Below, piece by piece: positions 44,160 through 53,536 of a DNA stretch of 64,000 bases (positions are counted from its first letter, which is position 1; every line of letters begins with the position of its first letter). The translations under genes were made by a program, and so were the position numbers. Location of the stretch: contig JAPPNJ010000045.1 of assembly GCA_028818705.1 (NCBI GenBank), positions 1-64,000 on the forward strand, given 5' to 3'. The notes below the pieces were generated by a model that was given only the letters and a program-made list of their open reading frames with translations, was not told the DNA's origin and did not search any database. The stretch is from Candidatus Poribacteria bacterium. GTDB lineage: Bacteria > Poribacteria > WGA-4E > WGA-3G.

Positions 44160-46847
44160 TCAAGACTCCTCCGCTTTTGCCTTTAAATCATAGAGAATAT
44201 TCACGGCATCCAAGGGTGTTATCTGCGTGAGCTCCAATTGTCGGATCTCTTCGACGAGTGGATGCGTCTTGGGTGTAAAGAGTGCCATCTGGAGCGAATC
44301 GCTCTGGATCGTTTTCCGCGAGACCCGGCGGCGCGGTTTCGGCATCGTTGGCTGTGCTTTTGGGGATTGCCCTGTGGCACCATCTGCCTCAACACTGAGA
44401 TTATGTTGTTCAAGCACCTCAAGGATCTGCTGTGCACGTGTGATTACGGCTTGGGGTAACCCGGCGAGTCGCGCGACGTGGATCCCGTAACTTTGGTCTG
44501 CCCCACCTGGAACGACTTTTCGGAGAAAGGTTACTTTCTGCCCATCTTCATGAACGGCGACGTTGTAATTCTTCGCACGTTTGTATTTGCTGGCGAGTTC
44601 CACCAATTCGTGGTAGTGCGTCGCAAAAAGGGTTTTCGCGCCCATCCGCTTTTCATCTAAGAGATACTCCGAAACCGCCCATGCGATGCTGAGTCCGTCA
44701 AATGTGCTGGTGCCGCGCCCAACTTCGTCAAAGATGACGAGACTGTTGCGGGTGGCATTGTTAAGGATATTCGCTGTCTCGTTCATCTCAACGAGGAAAG
44801 TACTCTGCCCCATCACGAGGTTGTCTGAAGCACCAACGCGTGTGAAAATCCTGTCTACGAGACCAATTTTCGCTGCAGCAGCAGGGACAAAACACCCGAT
44901 TTGTGCCATCAAAACGATAAGTGCGGTTTGCCGCAGATAGGTGCTCTTACCGCTCATATTCGGTCCCGTGATGATATGCAACTGCTCGTCGTCGCAGTTG
45001 AGTACCGTATCGTTTGGCACAAAACCCTCTTGTGTAAAGAGCTGCTCGACTACAGGATGCCTGCCGTCTCGGATAACGATTTCGTCTACTGCTGCGACAG
45101 TCGGCTTGACGTAGTTATATTTCGATGCAATATAGGCGAAATTGGCGAGGACATCCGTCATTGCGAGTGCGGCTGCGATTTTTTGGATGGCTTCCGTAAA
45201 TTTCGATACCTCGTCGCGAATCTGACAGAAGAGTTCATACTCCAGCGTCTGTATCCGATCCTCAGCGTTGAGGACCTTCGCCTCCTGCTCCTTGAGTTCA
45301 GGCGTGATGAACCGCTCGGAGTTCCGCAGCGTCTGTTTACGGATATAGTGGTCAGGCACCATGTGCAGATTCGGTTTCGTCACATCAATGTAATAGCCGA
45401 AGACCTGGTTGAATCCGATCTTTAAGGATTGGATGCCGCTGCGTTTGCGCTCTTCTTCTTGCATAGCAGCGATCCAGTCCTTTCCTTGCCCCACAATCTG
45501 CCGAAGTTCATCAAGCTCCTCACTGTAACCATCACATATCACACCGCCTTCGCGAATCGTTGCGGGTGGGTTCGGATGGATACCGCGTTCGATTAACGCA
45601 ACTAACTCTGGGAGCGGATTCAAGGTGTCATTGAGGGATACCAACAACTCACTACTACAGTTTTGGAGTTGCACTTTGACCTCGGGAACCAAGCAGAGGG
45701 AGTCTTTGAGTGCATGTAGGTCGCGTCCATTCACAGAACCGAGACTAATACGTGAAATGAGTCGTTCGATGTCGTACATCTGCCCGAGCGCTTCACGTAA
45801 CTCTTCCTGCAGGTTGATTTGGATTTTAAGTTCGTTTACCGCGCCGAGGCGTTCTTCAATCTCTTTTTCATCAAGCAGAGGTTGCAAGAGGCACTGCCGC
45901 ATCTTTCTACCACCCATCGCTGTCACCGTGTCATCGAGGACTTCAAGGAGTGTCCCTTTCGTGGAGCCGTCGCGAATAGAGGCAGTTAGTTCAAGGTTGC
46001 GTTGTGTGTCTGCGTCGAGCACCATGTAGTCTGAAAGCGTGTAAGTCTGGAGGGAGACGATGTGTTCGACTTCCTGTTTCTGTGTCTCGTTTAGGTAATA
46101 GATAATCGCGCCAGCAGCAGAGACTGCAGTCGGGAGGTGTTCGCATCCGAATCCGTCAAGCGAAATGGTTTGGAAATGTTCGAGGAGTTCGGTACGGGCG
46201 GTATCCAATTCAAAACGCCAGTCGGGTAAGAAGTTGAGGGTGACTTTGAGTTCGGCTTTGAGACGCTCAAACATCGCCTCATCTTCAAGGGTATCAGAAA
46301 AGAGACACTCTTTCGGGGAAAAGCGGTGTATCTCTGCCCAGAGACGTGCGGGATCTGTCAATTCGGTCACGAGAAACTCGCCTGTAGAAAGATCGGCAAC
46401 AGCAACGCCGTAGGTGTCTTTGTTGAGATAGATTGAGACAATATAGTTGTTTACCTTATGCTCAAGGACTTTCGGATCGGTCACCGTGCCGGGCGTAACG
46501 ATTCGGACGACATCGCGTTTGACGAGTCGGTTTTCGTCTCGTGCGAGTTTTGCGTCCTCGGTCTGTTCCAAAATAGCGATTTTATGTCCGGCTTTGACGA
46601 GTTTGTAGAGATAGGAGTCGAGTGCGTGGTGCGGAATACCTGCCATCGGCGGCGGTGGGTTCTTCTGGCTCTTGTGGCTTCTTGCTGTCAAGGCAATCTC
46701 AAGCAGACGTGCGATAAGTTCTGCATCTTCAAAAAAGGCTTCATAGAAATCGCCGACGCGACAGAGTAGGATGGCGTCTGAGTGTTGTTTTTTTACCTGT
46801 TTATAGAGTTCCATTAACGACAGGTCGGACTGTCTTGAACGTGCCAT
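44160..46847 (-). CDS. mutS: DNA mismatch repair protein MutS
   Basis: The 895-residue protein has the mismatch-binding FYE motif (LLCRVGDFYEAFFEDA), the connector and lever domains, the Walker A GPNMSGKSTYLRQTAL, LVIFDEVGRGTSTFDGLSIAW, and KTLFATHYHEL. The FYE motif and full length identify MutS1, which starts mismatch repair by binding mispairs. It is transcribed convergently with mtaB. AAGGAAA precedes the ATG. Confidence 0.97.
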   Translation of the reverse strand: MARSRQSDLSLMELYKQVKKQHSDAILLCRVGDFYEAFFEDAELIARLLEIALTARSHKSQKNPPPPMAGIPHHALDSYLYKLVKAGHKIAILEQTEDAKLARDENRLVKRDVVRIVTPGTVTDPKVLEHKVNNYIVSIYLNKDTYGVAVADLSTGEFLVTELTDPARLWAEIHRFSPKECLFSDTLEDEAMFERLKAELKVTLNFLPDWRFELDTARTELLEHFQTISLDGFGCEHLPTAVSAAGAIIYYLNETQKQEVEHIVSLQTYTLSDYMVLDADTQRNLELTASIRDGSTKGTLLEVLDDTVTAMGGRKMRQCLLQPLLDEKEIEERLGAVNELKIQINLQEELREALGQMYDIERLISRISLGSVNGRDLHALKDSLCLVPEVKVQLQNCSSELLVSLNDTLNPLPELVALIERGIHPNPPATIREGGVICDGYSEELDELRQIVGQGKDWIAAMQEEERKRSGIQSLKIGFNQVFGYYIDVTKPNLHMVPDHYIRKQTLRNSERFITPELKEQEAKVLNAEDRIQTLEYELFCQIRDEVSKFTEAIQKIAAALAMTDVLANFAYIASKYNYVKPTVAAVDEIVIRDGRHPVVEQLFTQEGFVPNDTVLNCDDEQLHIITGPNMSGKSTYLRQTALIVLMAQIGCFVPAAAAKIGLVDRIFTRVGASDNLVMGQSTFLVEMNETANILNNATRNSLVIFDEVGRGTSTFDGLSIAWAVSEYLLDEKRMGAKTLFATHYHELVELASKYKRAKNYNVAVHEDGQKVTFLRKVVPGGADQSYGIHVARLAGLPQAVITRAQQILEVLEQHNLSVEADGATGQSPKAQPTMPKPRRRVSRKTIQSDSLQMALFTPKTHPLVEEIRQLELTQITPLDAVNILYDLKAKAEES

Positions 46848-47510
46848 GCAGTTTTCCTTGGTATGGTGTGTGGTTATCTGTTATGTGAAGGGTTAATTCT
46901 TAATACCGTAGCACATTCTACGTTTTATGTCAAATGTATTTTGGTTGGGGGCTATTAGCGGTTGGCACTTGGCTGTTGGCAGTTAGAGGACGGGAGATAG
47001 GGTGTCGGGATTAGGAAAAAATCAGAATCAACAGTATGAATGCCGTGTGGGCATTCCCCGTCTCCTACAGAGGATATCTACCCTTTAACAAGGGTTTTCA
47101 CGGAGGCTTCACGGAGGTCTTCTTGGAGCCTTGATTCTACTGGGTTTTTGAACTTGAAATTGTGTGTTCTCCGTGAAAGCGGTTTTTAGTTATATTTTAT
47201 TTAACGATATAGTATTAGATATAAGTTATAAGTTCCTGTAGTTTGAACAGTTTTTGTCTGGTTTATCGCCACCTGCCAAAACATTTCTTTTTTATCAGTT
47301 TTTACAAAAACACAACTGGCAGAAACAGAAGTTCACAGACACCGGTCAGCAGCCCCAACGGGGCGAAATGTTTATAGAAACGCTATCCCCCAAGGCAAAA
47401 GCCCCAGCGGGGCGGCATGTCTATAGAAAGCCGTCCTTCACACCAAGTAAGCCCCCGGTGAATGCCACACGGCATTCATACCGTTGATTTCGGGGCGGCA
47501 TGTGTAGTGT
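46848..47510. repeat. 663-nt spacer dense in palindromic repeats
   Basis: A GGGATT/GAATGCC/GTAGGAG composite lies at 47003-47070. Two TATAGA-flanked GCCCC hairpins lie at 47352-47364 and 47401-47413, in the opposite orientation to those elsewhere. A further GAATGCC/GGCATTC palindrome lies at 47460-47477. A small frame at 47254-47487 translates these repeats and is not a gene. No RNA gene or promoter is clear. Confidence 0.65.
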
Positions 47511-50501
47511 TTAGTAACCGTTGGAAGCAATCAATTTATTCAATTCTTGTCCGAGTAGTTGAGGATCTCGACAGACGAGGAAATCCCACTTCTTCAGCTT
47601 GCCCCAGTTATTGACTGCGGAGATCCACCGTCCGGCAGCAGCGTGTTTAGCGTGAACTTGATCGGGTTCAAAGCCTTTGATTTCCAAAACGAGATGGACA
47701 CCGTTGATGAGTCTAACGATGAAATCGGGTTCATAGATGCGAGGATCACCGTCGTGTTCATAAGGAATGCTGAGACCGAGGTGATCGTTGCGCACATAAC
47801 ATTGGACGACTTCCGATTGCTCCAGTCGGAATTTGGCTGCACGCTCCCACGTACCGGTATCCAAGACAACCTGATTTACATGACTGCATTGTGTTTCGGT
47901 ACACGGACGCGCTGTGAGAAAGTCAACATCAGCGGATGTCCCGATTGGGGCATAGCGGTTCAGGATAGGAAGGAGCGGGATTTCACCTTTTGTTTCATCG
48001 GGTTGAATAGCAACCATTAACCGCTCGACAATACGCGTAACGTATTTTTCTTGTCCGAGTTCACACGGATCACATCCACGGAAATCTACCTTTGTTCTAA
48101 CATAGGCACCAACGAACCTGAAGACTTGTGGAAAGAGGCGGTGCCGAGAGAGTAATCGGAGTTTCGGATTGCTGTCTGGGTCTGGAGCGGTTTGGCTATC
48201 ACCAACTAATTTGTGCACAATCCGATGTGCAATCCCAAATTTGATGGCTTGGAGGTGTGTGGTTTGGTAATATTCTTCACGGTCTTGTAGTTCCACCGCG
48301 CCTGGACCTGATGCAGAAGGCGCGCCGATTTCATATCCGACAGCGGGTTTGACATAGAGTGCCGTAGGGTTAATTTCGGGTTGAATACTGAGAGGTTCTG
48401 TGGATTCAATGTCAGCCTTAATTTCATTCTTTTGGAGGGCAAAGGCGTACCCCTCAACAATCGGAAATCGGATCTCAAGATGCTCACGTTCAGGTAGTGC
48501 TCGGACGTGATTTTTGGGTTTGTCATCAGGGACGCGGGCATTTGTGCGCCTGCCTCTGAAAGGAATAACCGAAAACGGGATGCCATAGACATCAACGTAT
48601 TCCTCGGTGAGCAGTCCAGTCTCTGGATCGGGTGTGTAGTTCATACGGCGTAATCCGCGCCCAACGACCTGTTCACAGAGCAGTTGACTGGTAAAAGCAC
48701 GCAGTCCCAGAATATGCGTGACGTTGTTGGCGTCCCATCCCTCGTTAAGCATAGCGACAGAGACGACACATCGGATCTGTTCACCCGGCTGTCCGTGTTT
48801 ACCGATTGTGGCGACGATTTGCCGTAAATCTTCGGCGGCTTGGCTTCGGTTTTTATTCGGATCTTCGCTCTCTGCTGCTGCCAGCATCTTGCTGTCAATA
48901 CGTAATGTTCTTGTTACGTCTTCGCTGTTTGCAAGCAGTTCAGGAAAGATTGCGCCTTGTTCATAGACTATCTTCGTTTGCTTCTTCCTCCGTCGTCTTC
49001 CGGTGCTGCCATCATCAACGACTTCTGTCTCACTTTCACCGGAAATTTTTCGATAAAAATACTCTGCAATATTAGTATCGGCACAAACAATGATTAAAAC
49101 CGGTGGTGTTTTTTCCTGTGCATCCGATGCTTCTTGGATGTATTCAAAGCGTTCTTTCCACTGGCTGGCGAGTGTTTGAAGTGCAGGTTCCGCCTCGCGA
49201 TAGATGGCTTCAGGGTTCGGTGTTCTTCGTCGCCTCCCCGGGGATGTATCTGCAGCTGAGAGGTCATCATTAATTGTCTTCCACAATCGGAAAAACTTGG
49301 GTTCTGGTCTGCCGGTGGTATCACTGACGGGCAATCGCGGGATCTTGGTAATACCACTTTCAATTGCGTCCACCAAACCGAAATCGCTGACGAGCCACGG
49401 GAAGGGTGAACCTTCAGGATGTCCACTCCCTTGAATATAGAACGGCGTGGCGGAGAGGTCTACGCAAAACTTCACGCCACAGGCTTGGTTAAACGTGTCC
49501 AAGCCGCTGACCCAGACGGTGGCTTCTTGGCGTTCTTTTTTTTCTTCCGCAGAGAGTTTCTCCTCAGTAGGTGCGGGACGGTAGGCATGGTGTCCTTCGT
49601 CGTTCAGTACCATAATCGGGGCGCGGTCGTAGAGTTCACCTAAGACGCGTTTGGCAAAAGCGTACGGTGTTTCCTCTCCCTTATCGACAACCACATAAGT
49701 TTGACCGCTTTCACTATGCGGAGATTCGGGTGAGAATTGATGCCAATTGGTCACCAATACCTTCCCGCTATTGAGCAACGGACGGAGCTTTGTCGGGATA
49801 AGTTCAAATTCGTCGTAGTAGTTATCAGTGTCTTCAGGACGGAGAACCTGCAGCCGTTTTTTGATGGTGAGGTTTGGACAAACAACGAGTGCTGCCTGCG
49901 GAAAGCGTTCGTCTGACGGGACCTTGCCACGATTGCAGAACGCCCACGCGATGAGCATCGCCATCACAACGGTTTTACCGCTGCCGGTCGCCATTTTACA
50001 TCCGTAACGGATGAGGTCTGGGATATTGGGTTCATTAGGTTCGTCAATCAACTTGGCAAGGTCTTCACGGGTGAATTGCGGATTAAAACGCGGTCCTCTA
50101 CCACCTTGAAGGATTTCAACGAGATAGATTATCGTCTCAACGGCTTCGCGTTGGCAGAAAAAGAGCCTTCGTAATAAATCTTCGCGTGCCCAATGCCGTA
50201 GCAGCTCTTTTGTTACAGAGGTAGCTCTTTCGTACCTTGAATTGCGCCACCGCTCGACATCTGCGCGGAGGGCGTTGACTAACGGGAGGTCGTCCCACTC
50301 CTCTTCTCGAAACATTTGGAGTTGTGCGCTGCCGGTGCGTTGGGTTTTGTACCAGTAGCCTGCGTCGCGCCGTCCAGATTGCTTTACGGCCTCACCGGTT
50401 TGGGTGTCGTAAATCCAGTGGGCATTTGGTTTCTCATAAGGATTGCACAGGATCGGTTGCTCTACAGGTTGGATTGGGATGTCGGATCCGTTTTGGTTCA
50501 T
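47511..50501 (-). CDS. Type III-like restriction helicase-nuclease (Res subunit family)
   Basis: The 996-residue protein has a superfamily-2 helicase core: ATGSGKT at 171-177, VLNDEGHHAYRP as the DEAH-like Walker B and QLLCEQVVGRGLRRMNY as motif VI. Near the C-terminus YEPDFIVR and VLEIKGFE carry the PD-(D/E)XK nuclease residues. The N-terminus (QPILCNPYEKPNAHWIYD) matches a family of stand-alone Res-like proteins that act with a methyltransferase gene nearby. It cuts unmodified DNA by the family model. The ATG overlaps the TGA of the coiled-coil gene (ATGA). It is the last gene of the cluster and lies below the repeat spacer. Confidence 0.85.
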   Translation of the reverse strand: MNQNGSDIPIQPVEQPILCNPYEKPNAHWIYDTQTGEAVKQSGRRDAGYWYKTQRTGSAQLQMFREEEWDDLPLVNALRADVERWRNSRYERATSVTKELLRHWAREDLLRRLFFCQREAVETIIYLVEILQGGRGPRFNPQFTREDLAKLIDEPNEPNIPDLIRYGCKMATGSGKTVVMAMLIAWAFCNRGKVPSDERFPQAALVVCPNLTIKKRLQVLRPEDTDNYYDEFELIPTKLRPLLNSGKVLVTNWHQFSPESPHSESGQTYVVVDKGEETPYAFAKRVLGELYDRAPIMVLNDEGHHAYRPAPTEEKLSAEEKKERQEATVWVSGLDTFNQACGVKFCVDLSATPFYIQGSGHPEGSPFPWLVSDFGLVDAIESGITKIPRLPVSDTTGRPEPKFFRLWKTINDDLSAADTSPGRRRRTPNPEAIYREAEPALQTLASQWKERFEYIQEASDAQEKTPPVLIIVCADTNIAEYFYRKISGESETEVVDDGSTGRRRRKKQTKIVYEQGAIFPELLANSEDVTRTLRIDSKMLAAAESEDPNKNRSQAAEDLRQIVATIGKHGQPGEQIRCVVSVAMLNEGWDANNVTHILGLRAFTSQLLCEQVVGRGLRRMNYTPDPETGLLTEEYVDVYGIPFSVIPFRGRRTNARVPDDKPKNHVRALPEREHLEIRFPIVEGYAFALQKNEIKADIESTEPLSIQPEINPTALYVKPAVGYEIGAPSASGPGAVELQDREEYYQTTHLQAIKFGIAHRIVHKLVGDSQTAPDPDSNPKLRLLSRHRLFPQVFRFVGAYVRTKVDFRGCDPCELGQEKYVTRIVERLMVAIQPDETKGEIPLLPILNRYAPIGTSADVDFLTARPCTETQCSHVNQVVLDTGTWERAAKFRLEQSEVVQCYVRNDHLGLSIPYEHDGDPRIYEPDFIVRLINGVHLVLEIKGFEPDQVHAKHAAAGRWISAVNNWGKLKKWDFLVCRDPQLLGQELNKLIASNGY

Positions 50502-51640
50502 GAAGGTTCCTCATTTTGTGTGTTAGCAGACTTTTTTTGTGCTTTCCATTTTTCTACAAAATCGGGATCGTGTTTTTGTAATAATTCTAAGCATCGGGTT
50601 TCTACCTCTGGCATCCTATCTGTTAAACCGTTCGTTAGGATATCCTTAATGCCATCTGATTCATCGAATTTATCAAAGTACTCAGCTAAGTTTTCCAAGG
50701 CTTGATCTTCGTGTGAAAAAACCTTCAAATCTGGTATAGTCCTTCTTATGATAGGAACCGAACTTCTCCCATCCAACTCAATACTGACATAGGCAAGTGA
50801 AAATACTGTCCATGTCAGAAACAAATCCTTATACTCCGAACCTTCTACTAATAAACGGTTAAGGAATTTTGTGAGACCTTCATACGTTTCTTGTGTGTGT
50901 AGTTGCCCAAGAAAATTTATGAGACGGCGCGAGCGCCACTCTAGGTCCTCACTATCGTCCCAATTAACCTCTGAATCAACGACCGAATTTAACAATTCTA
51001 AAACGGGAGAAACTAATTTTGGATTTTTTCTGACAAAAAGGACTTCTGCTGCCTTATACCTGAAGTCCAAACCGCGTGTCTTATCAACAATCAGATCCAA
51101 AAGACCACCATCCGGGAGTGCTTTGACTGTTTCAGAATATAACCGTCCTTCGGTATCGGGTAGGTGTACAGAACCCTCTAATACAGAAGCTGCATGTTCT
51201 CTTTCTAATATCCTTATTTGATCTTGCAGGACGTTTACCCGATCCACGGCTTCCTTAAATCCATTGAGGCTTTTCTCAACCCTATCCGCTATCAATGATT
51301 TAACAAAAAACCATAAGGCAATCCCAATAACGGCAAAAATCCCTACGAAAAACGTAGTCCAACCCCACAACCATTTATTATTGGAATCTCTCAATGCTCT
51401 TTCAAATTTACCAAATTCCGCATTTATAAGCTTGGCATTGGCATCAGCGAGTTTTGCTTGAGCATCAAGGAGTTTTGCTGTTAGTTCTATCTTCTCATTT
51501 TCTACAGTCTGAAGTTGAATTTTGAGGGTTTCAATTTCGGAATTTGGTTTTTGAGCACTTTGATTTTGCTGTGCAAAGGATAAAGTAATCCCTATGATGA
51601 TTAATGTTGCTAATGATAGGTATGTTATAAATTTTTTCAT
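50498..51640 (-). CDS. Membrane-anchored coiled-coil protein of the restriction cluster
   Basis: The ATG at 51640, with GGAG just upstream, gives 380 residues; a longer frame is unlikely. It begins with a signal peptide or anchor (residues 1-24, ATLIIIGITLSFAQQ), then a coiled coil (about 34-85, TVENEKIELTAKLLDAQAKL), a transmembrane helix (about 90-113, TTFFVGIFAVIGIALWFFV), another coil and a soluble alpha-helical C-terminal half that looks HEAT-like (LFVRKNPKLVSPVLELLN). I do not recognise the family. The stop overlaps the Res start by 4 nt, so the protein is tied to the restriction gene. A role in signalling or membrane attachment is possible but unproven. Confidence 0.7.
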   Translation of the reverse strand: MKKFITYLSLATLIIIGITLSFAQQNQSAQKPNSEIETLKIQLQTVENEKIELTAKLLDAQAKLADANAKLINAEFGKFERALRDSNNKWLWGWTTFFVGIFAVIGIALWFFVKSLIADRVEKSLNGFKEAVDRVNVLQDQIRILEREHAASVLEGSVHLPDTEGRLYSETVKALPDGGLLDLIVDKTRGLDFRYKAAEVLFVRKNPKLVSPVLELLNSVVDSEVNWDDSEDLEWRSRRLINFLGQLHTQETYEGLTKFLNRLLVEGSEYKDLFLTWTVFSLAYVSIELDGRSSVPIIRRTIPDLKVFSHEDQALENLAEYFDKFDESDGIKDILTNGLTDRMPEVETRCLELLQKHDPDFVEKWKAQKKSANTQNEEPS

Positions 51641-51726
51641 TCTCCGCGTCCTCTTAGACCGAATCAAACAGAACACACACCATAGCACGAGGTTTCGGAT
51701 TTCACATTACGAATATGAAATGATTT

Positions 51727-52659
51727 CTAGAGGAAGATAGAACTCCATTCATCCCAAAATGGACTACTTGACGTGTCACCAATCCCAGTACGCGGACGAC
51801 CCTCTTTTTTGTAAACTGAACTAGGCCAGGGGCGTTCAGACCCGCCTGCACTCCCATCAATACTTGTACGCAAGTAGTAGTCAGCAAGGGTCCGCAAAGA
51901 TGGATCTTCCCAAGCAAGACGGAGCGACAAACGTGAAATGAGAGTACCAATTGGATTGAAATGCTTAGATTTGCTATTATAATAATGTGTATGTTCATAA
52001 TAGACAGTTCTCGCTCCTACATTGGGTCTCTCTGGAAGACGGAAAGTCTGCTTAGACAATGACCATGTAGCCAGATCCGCAACACAAAGCAAATCAAGAC
52101 ATTCACGAGGATGCAAGACATGCGAAATATCAGACTCCCATAATTTTTGTCTAATATTATCTTCAGGGGTTGAATTAGAACCTTTCCAAGAATGGGAATG
52201 TGCCAACAACCCGTAAACAATAGGTGCGTGTAATTCCTTGTAAGGTGTTCCTGTCCGGACTGGATATAAGTTTTTGACTTCTACACAAGTCTTGACAGTT
52301 TTTTCAATATGCTCTGCATTCAGTGTGGTCTTGCATTCAAACGCTGCAGCGACACCGGCTGCTAGAAATATCTTTTGACCTTCGTCGATTAGTTGTTTGG
52401 GATATATGCTTTTTAGGACCAAAACATCAATTTGTGGACTTATGTGACCGTCTTGACCGATGATTCTTCCTTTTGTAACGACCTCATAGGTACGAGGGAG
52501 CCATCCACTTAATAAATCACGCCAATTTTCTTCTCCCTGATCTCCGGCGGTACCCGGATCTTCAGAGGCTCGTTTTTGAATTTGTTTGTAATTTGCAGCC
52601 ATTTTGTCCCTGAGCTGCCGCATGAAGTCGTGTAGATCGTGTTTTTTTTCTTCGGACAT
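51727..52659 (-). CDS. DUF6602-like protein with a PD-(D/E)XK core
   Basis: The 310-residue protein has an N-terminal helix, then GEENWRDLLSGWLP (E43/E44), PQIDVLVL (D78) and AAFECKTTL (E108-C-K110). The E...D...ExK order matches PD-(D/E)XK nucleases. It is known to me as a DUF6602-type domain protein that often lies in defence clusters; this is a family-level recollection, not a search result. The later half has IVYGLLAHSHSWKG and no other motifs. AGGAAC precedes the ATG. It is the third gene of the minus-strand cluster. Confidence 0.65.
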   Translation of the reverse strand: MSEEKKHDLHDFMRQLRDKMAANYKQIQKRASEDPGTAGDQGEENWRDLLSGWLPRTYEVVTKGRIIGQDGHISPQIDVLVLKSIYPKQLIDEGQKIFLAAGVAAAFECKTTLNAEHIEKTVKTCVEVKNLYPVRTGTPYKELHAPIVYGLLAHSHSWKGSNSTPEDNIRQKLWESDISHVLHPRECLDLLCVADLATWSLSKQTFRLPERPNVGARTVYYEHTHYYNSKSKHFNPIGTLISRLSLRLAWEDPSLRTLADYYLRTSIDGSAGGSERPWPSSVYKKEGRPRTGIGDTSSSPFWDEWSSIFL

Positions 52660-52681
52660 TATGTTGTTCCTATATTATGGG

Positions 52682-52840
52682 TAACCCAAGTTGTCGGCTT
52701 TTCATACACATAGCACTCCGCTGGAGTGCGTGCAATTGAATGGATGGATTTCTATAGACATAGCACTCCGCTGGAGTGGAGAAACTAACTGACAACCCTA
52801 TCTCGAATGTATAAAACTCGTTAGGTAGCAAACTGGGTTA
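52682..52840. mobile_element. MITE-like element A with paired hairpins
   Basis: TAACCCAAGTTG (52682-52693) and CAAACTGGGTTA (52829-52840) form a 12-bp terminal inverted repeat (10 matches). Inside are two hairpins, GCACTCCGCTGGAGTGC at 52713-52729 and its close copy at 52763-52779, each led by ATA(G/C)ACATA. A sub-terminal AACTCGTTAGGTAGCAA precedes the right end. TA at both ends fits the target site of Tc1/IS630-type transposons. The right end contains the stop codon of the HicB-like gene. Confidence 0.7.
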
Positions 52841-53188
52841 TGCGTAATTGGATTCTGTTGCTTTCGACAATCTCTGTGTCACGAGTGTATAAAGGCTGAT
52901 TCCCGCCTTCGCTGCTTCGTCTGTCAGCGTGTGATAAAGTTGCGCGTCAACAGGAACATTGAACGGGCCCTCATATCCATTCCGTGAAGGTGCTTTTGGA
53001 ATCGGCTCACCGTCCATTTGGTAACATTCCTTCATTAGTTCCCACGCTGTTTTTAACTCCGCTAATGCCTCAGCGGGTGTTGGTCCGAAAGCTGAGACAT
53101 TCGGGAGTTCCACGAGGTGCGCGAGATAATCATTATCTTCATCGAAAAACATATTAATCGTGAAGCCATCAAATACATCTTTGGTCAT
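52838..53188 (-). CDS. HicB-like antitoxin without HicA
   Basis: The start is taken as ATG 53188 (116 residues); a TTG at 53212 gives a longer N-terminus but lacks support. The protein starts FDGFTINMFFDEDNDYLAHL, the HicB-type RNase-H-like fold entry (Y-x-A-x-x-x-E/D-L), and continues ELPNVSAFGPTPAEALAEL. The C-terminus LYHTLTDEAAKAGISLYTLVTQRL is a ribbon-helix-helix or HTH DNA-binding segment. HicA is a short double-stranded-RNA-binding toxin gene normally adjacent, and none is found in the flank. The stop codon lies in the end of MITE-like element A. Confidence 0.75.
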   Translation of the reverse strand: MTKDVFDGFTINMFFDEDNDYLAHLVELPNVSAFGPTPAEALAELKTAWELMKECYQMDGEPIPKAPSRNGYEGPFNVPVDAQLYHTLTDEAAKAGISLYTLVTQRLSKATESNYA

Positions 53189-53376
53189 TGTGTAAATCCG
53201 AAATGCAGTCAATCAACACATACCGCCCCGCTGGGGCTAAAGAATGTTGGGCACCGCGATACTATAGACATATCGCCCCGCTGGGCTGAAACACAGTTTG
53301 TAGTAGTACGATTTATCGCACTTCCTCTTTGCTTACTCTCTTTTTGTGAGTGGCACACGGAGTGTGCCTACTACCT
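53189..53376. repeat. Spacer with two GCCCCGCTGGGGC-class hairpins
   Basis: A full hairpin at 53225-53237 and an imperfect one at 53275-53286 lie between the HicB-like start and element B, led by ACACATACC and TATAGACATATC. No terminal inverted repeat was found for this pair. No gene is seen. Confidence 0.6.
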
Positions 53377-53534
53377 TAACGTAAGTTACCGCCATTTCAT
53401 AGACATAGCACTCCGCTGGAGTGCAATACCTTGAAACAACAATTTTCTATAGACATATCACCCCTCTGGGGTGGAAAAGGGAAGTGAAACACTTTTCTGA
53501 AATGTGCAAAAACTGTTGGTGAAAACCTGGGTTA
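53377..53534. mobile_element. MITE-like element B
   Basis: The left end TAACGTAAGTTACCGCCA resembles that of element A (TAACCCAAGTTGTCGGCT) and the right end CTGGGTTA is the same as in A. The hairpins are GCACTCCGCTGGAGTGC (53408-53424) and CACCCCTCTGGGGTG (53459-53473). The stretch before the right end (GAAATGTGCAAAAACTG) aligns with that of A. The element is 158 bp with TA at both ends. It ends 3 nt before the mod gene's stop codon. Confidence 0.65.
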
Positions 53535-53536
53535 CT

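Noticed and set aside
47254..47487. Small plus-strand frame (77 codons)
   Set aside because: It translates the palindromic repeats (for example PKAKAPAGRHVYRK), has no ribosome site and lies in a spacer.
53189..53376. Possible HicA toxin gene beside the HicB-like gene
   Set aside because: No frame of 50-80 codons with the HicA pattern was found on either strand.
53117..53434. Plus-strand frame of 105 codons
   Set aside because: It lies across the HicB start and repeats and has no ribosome site.
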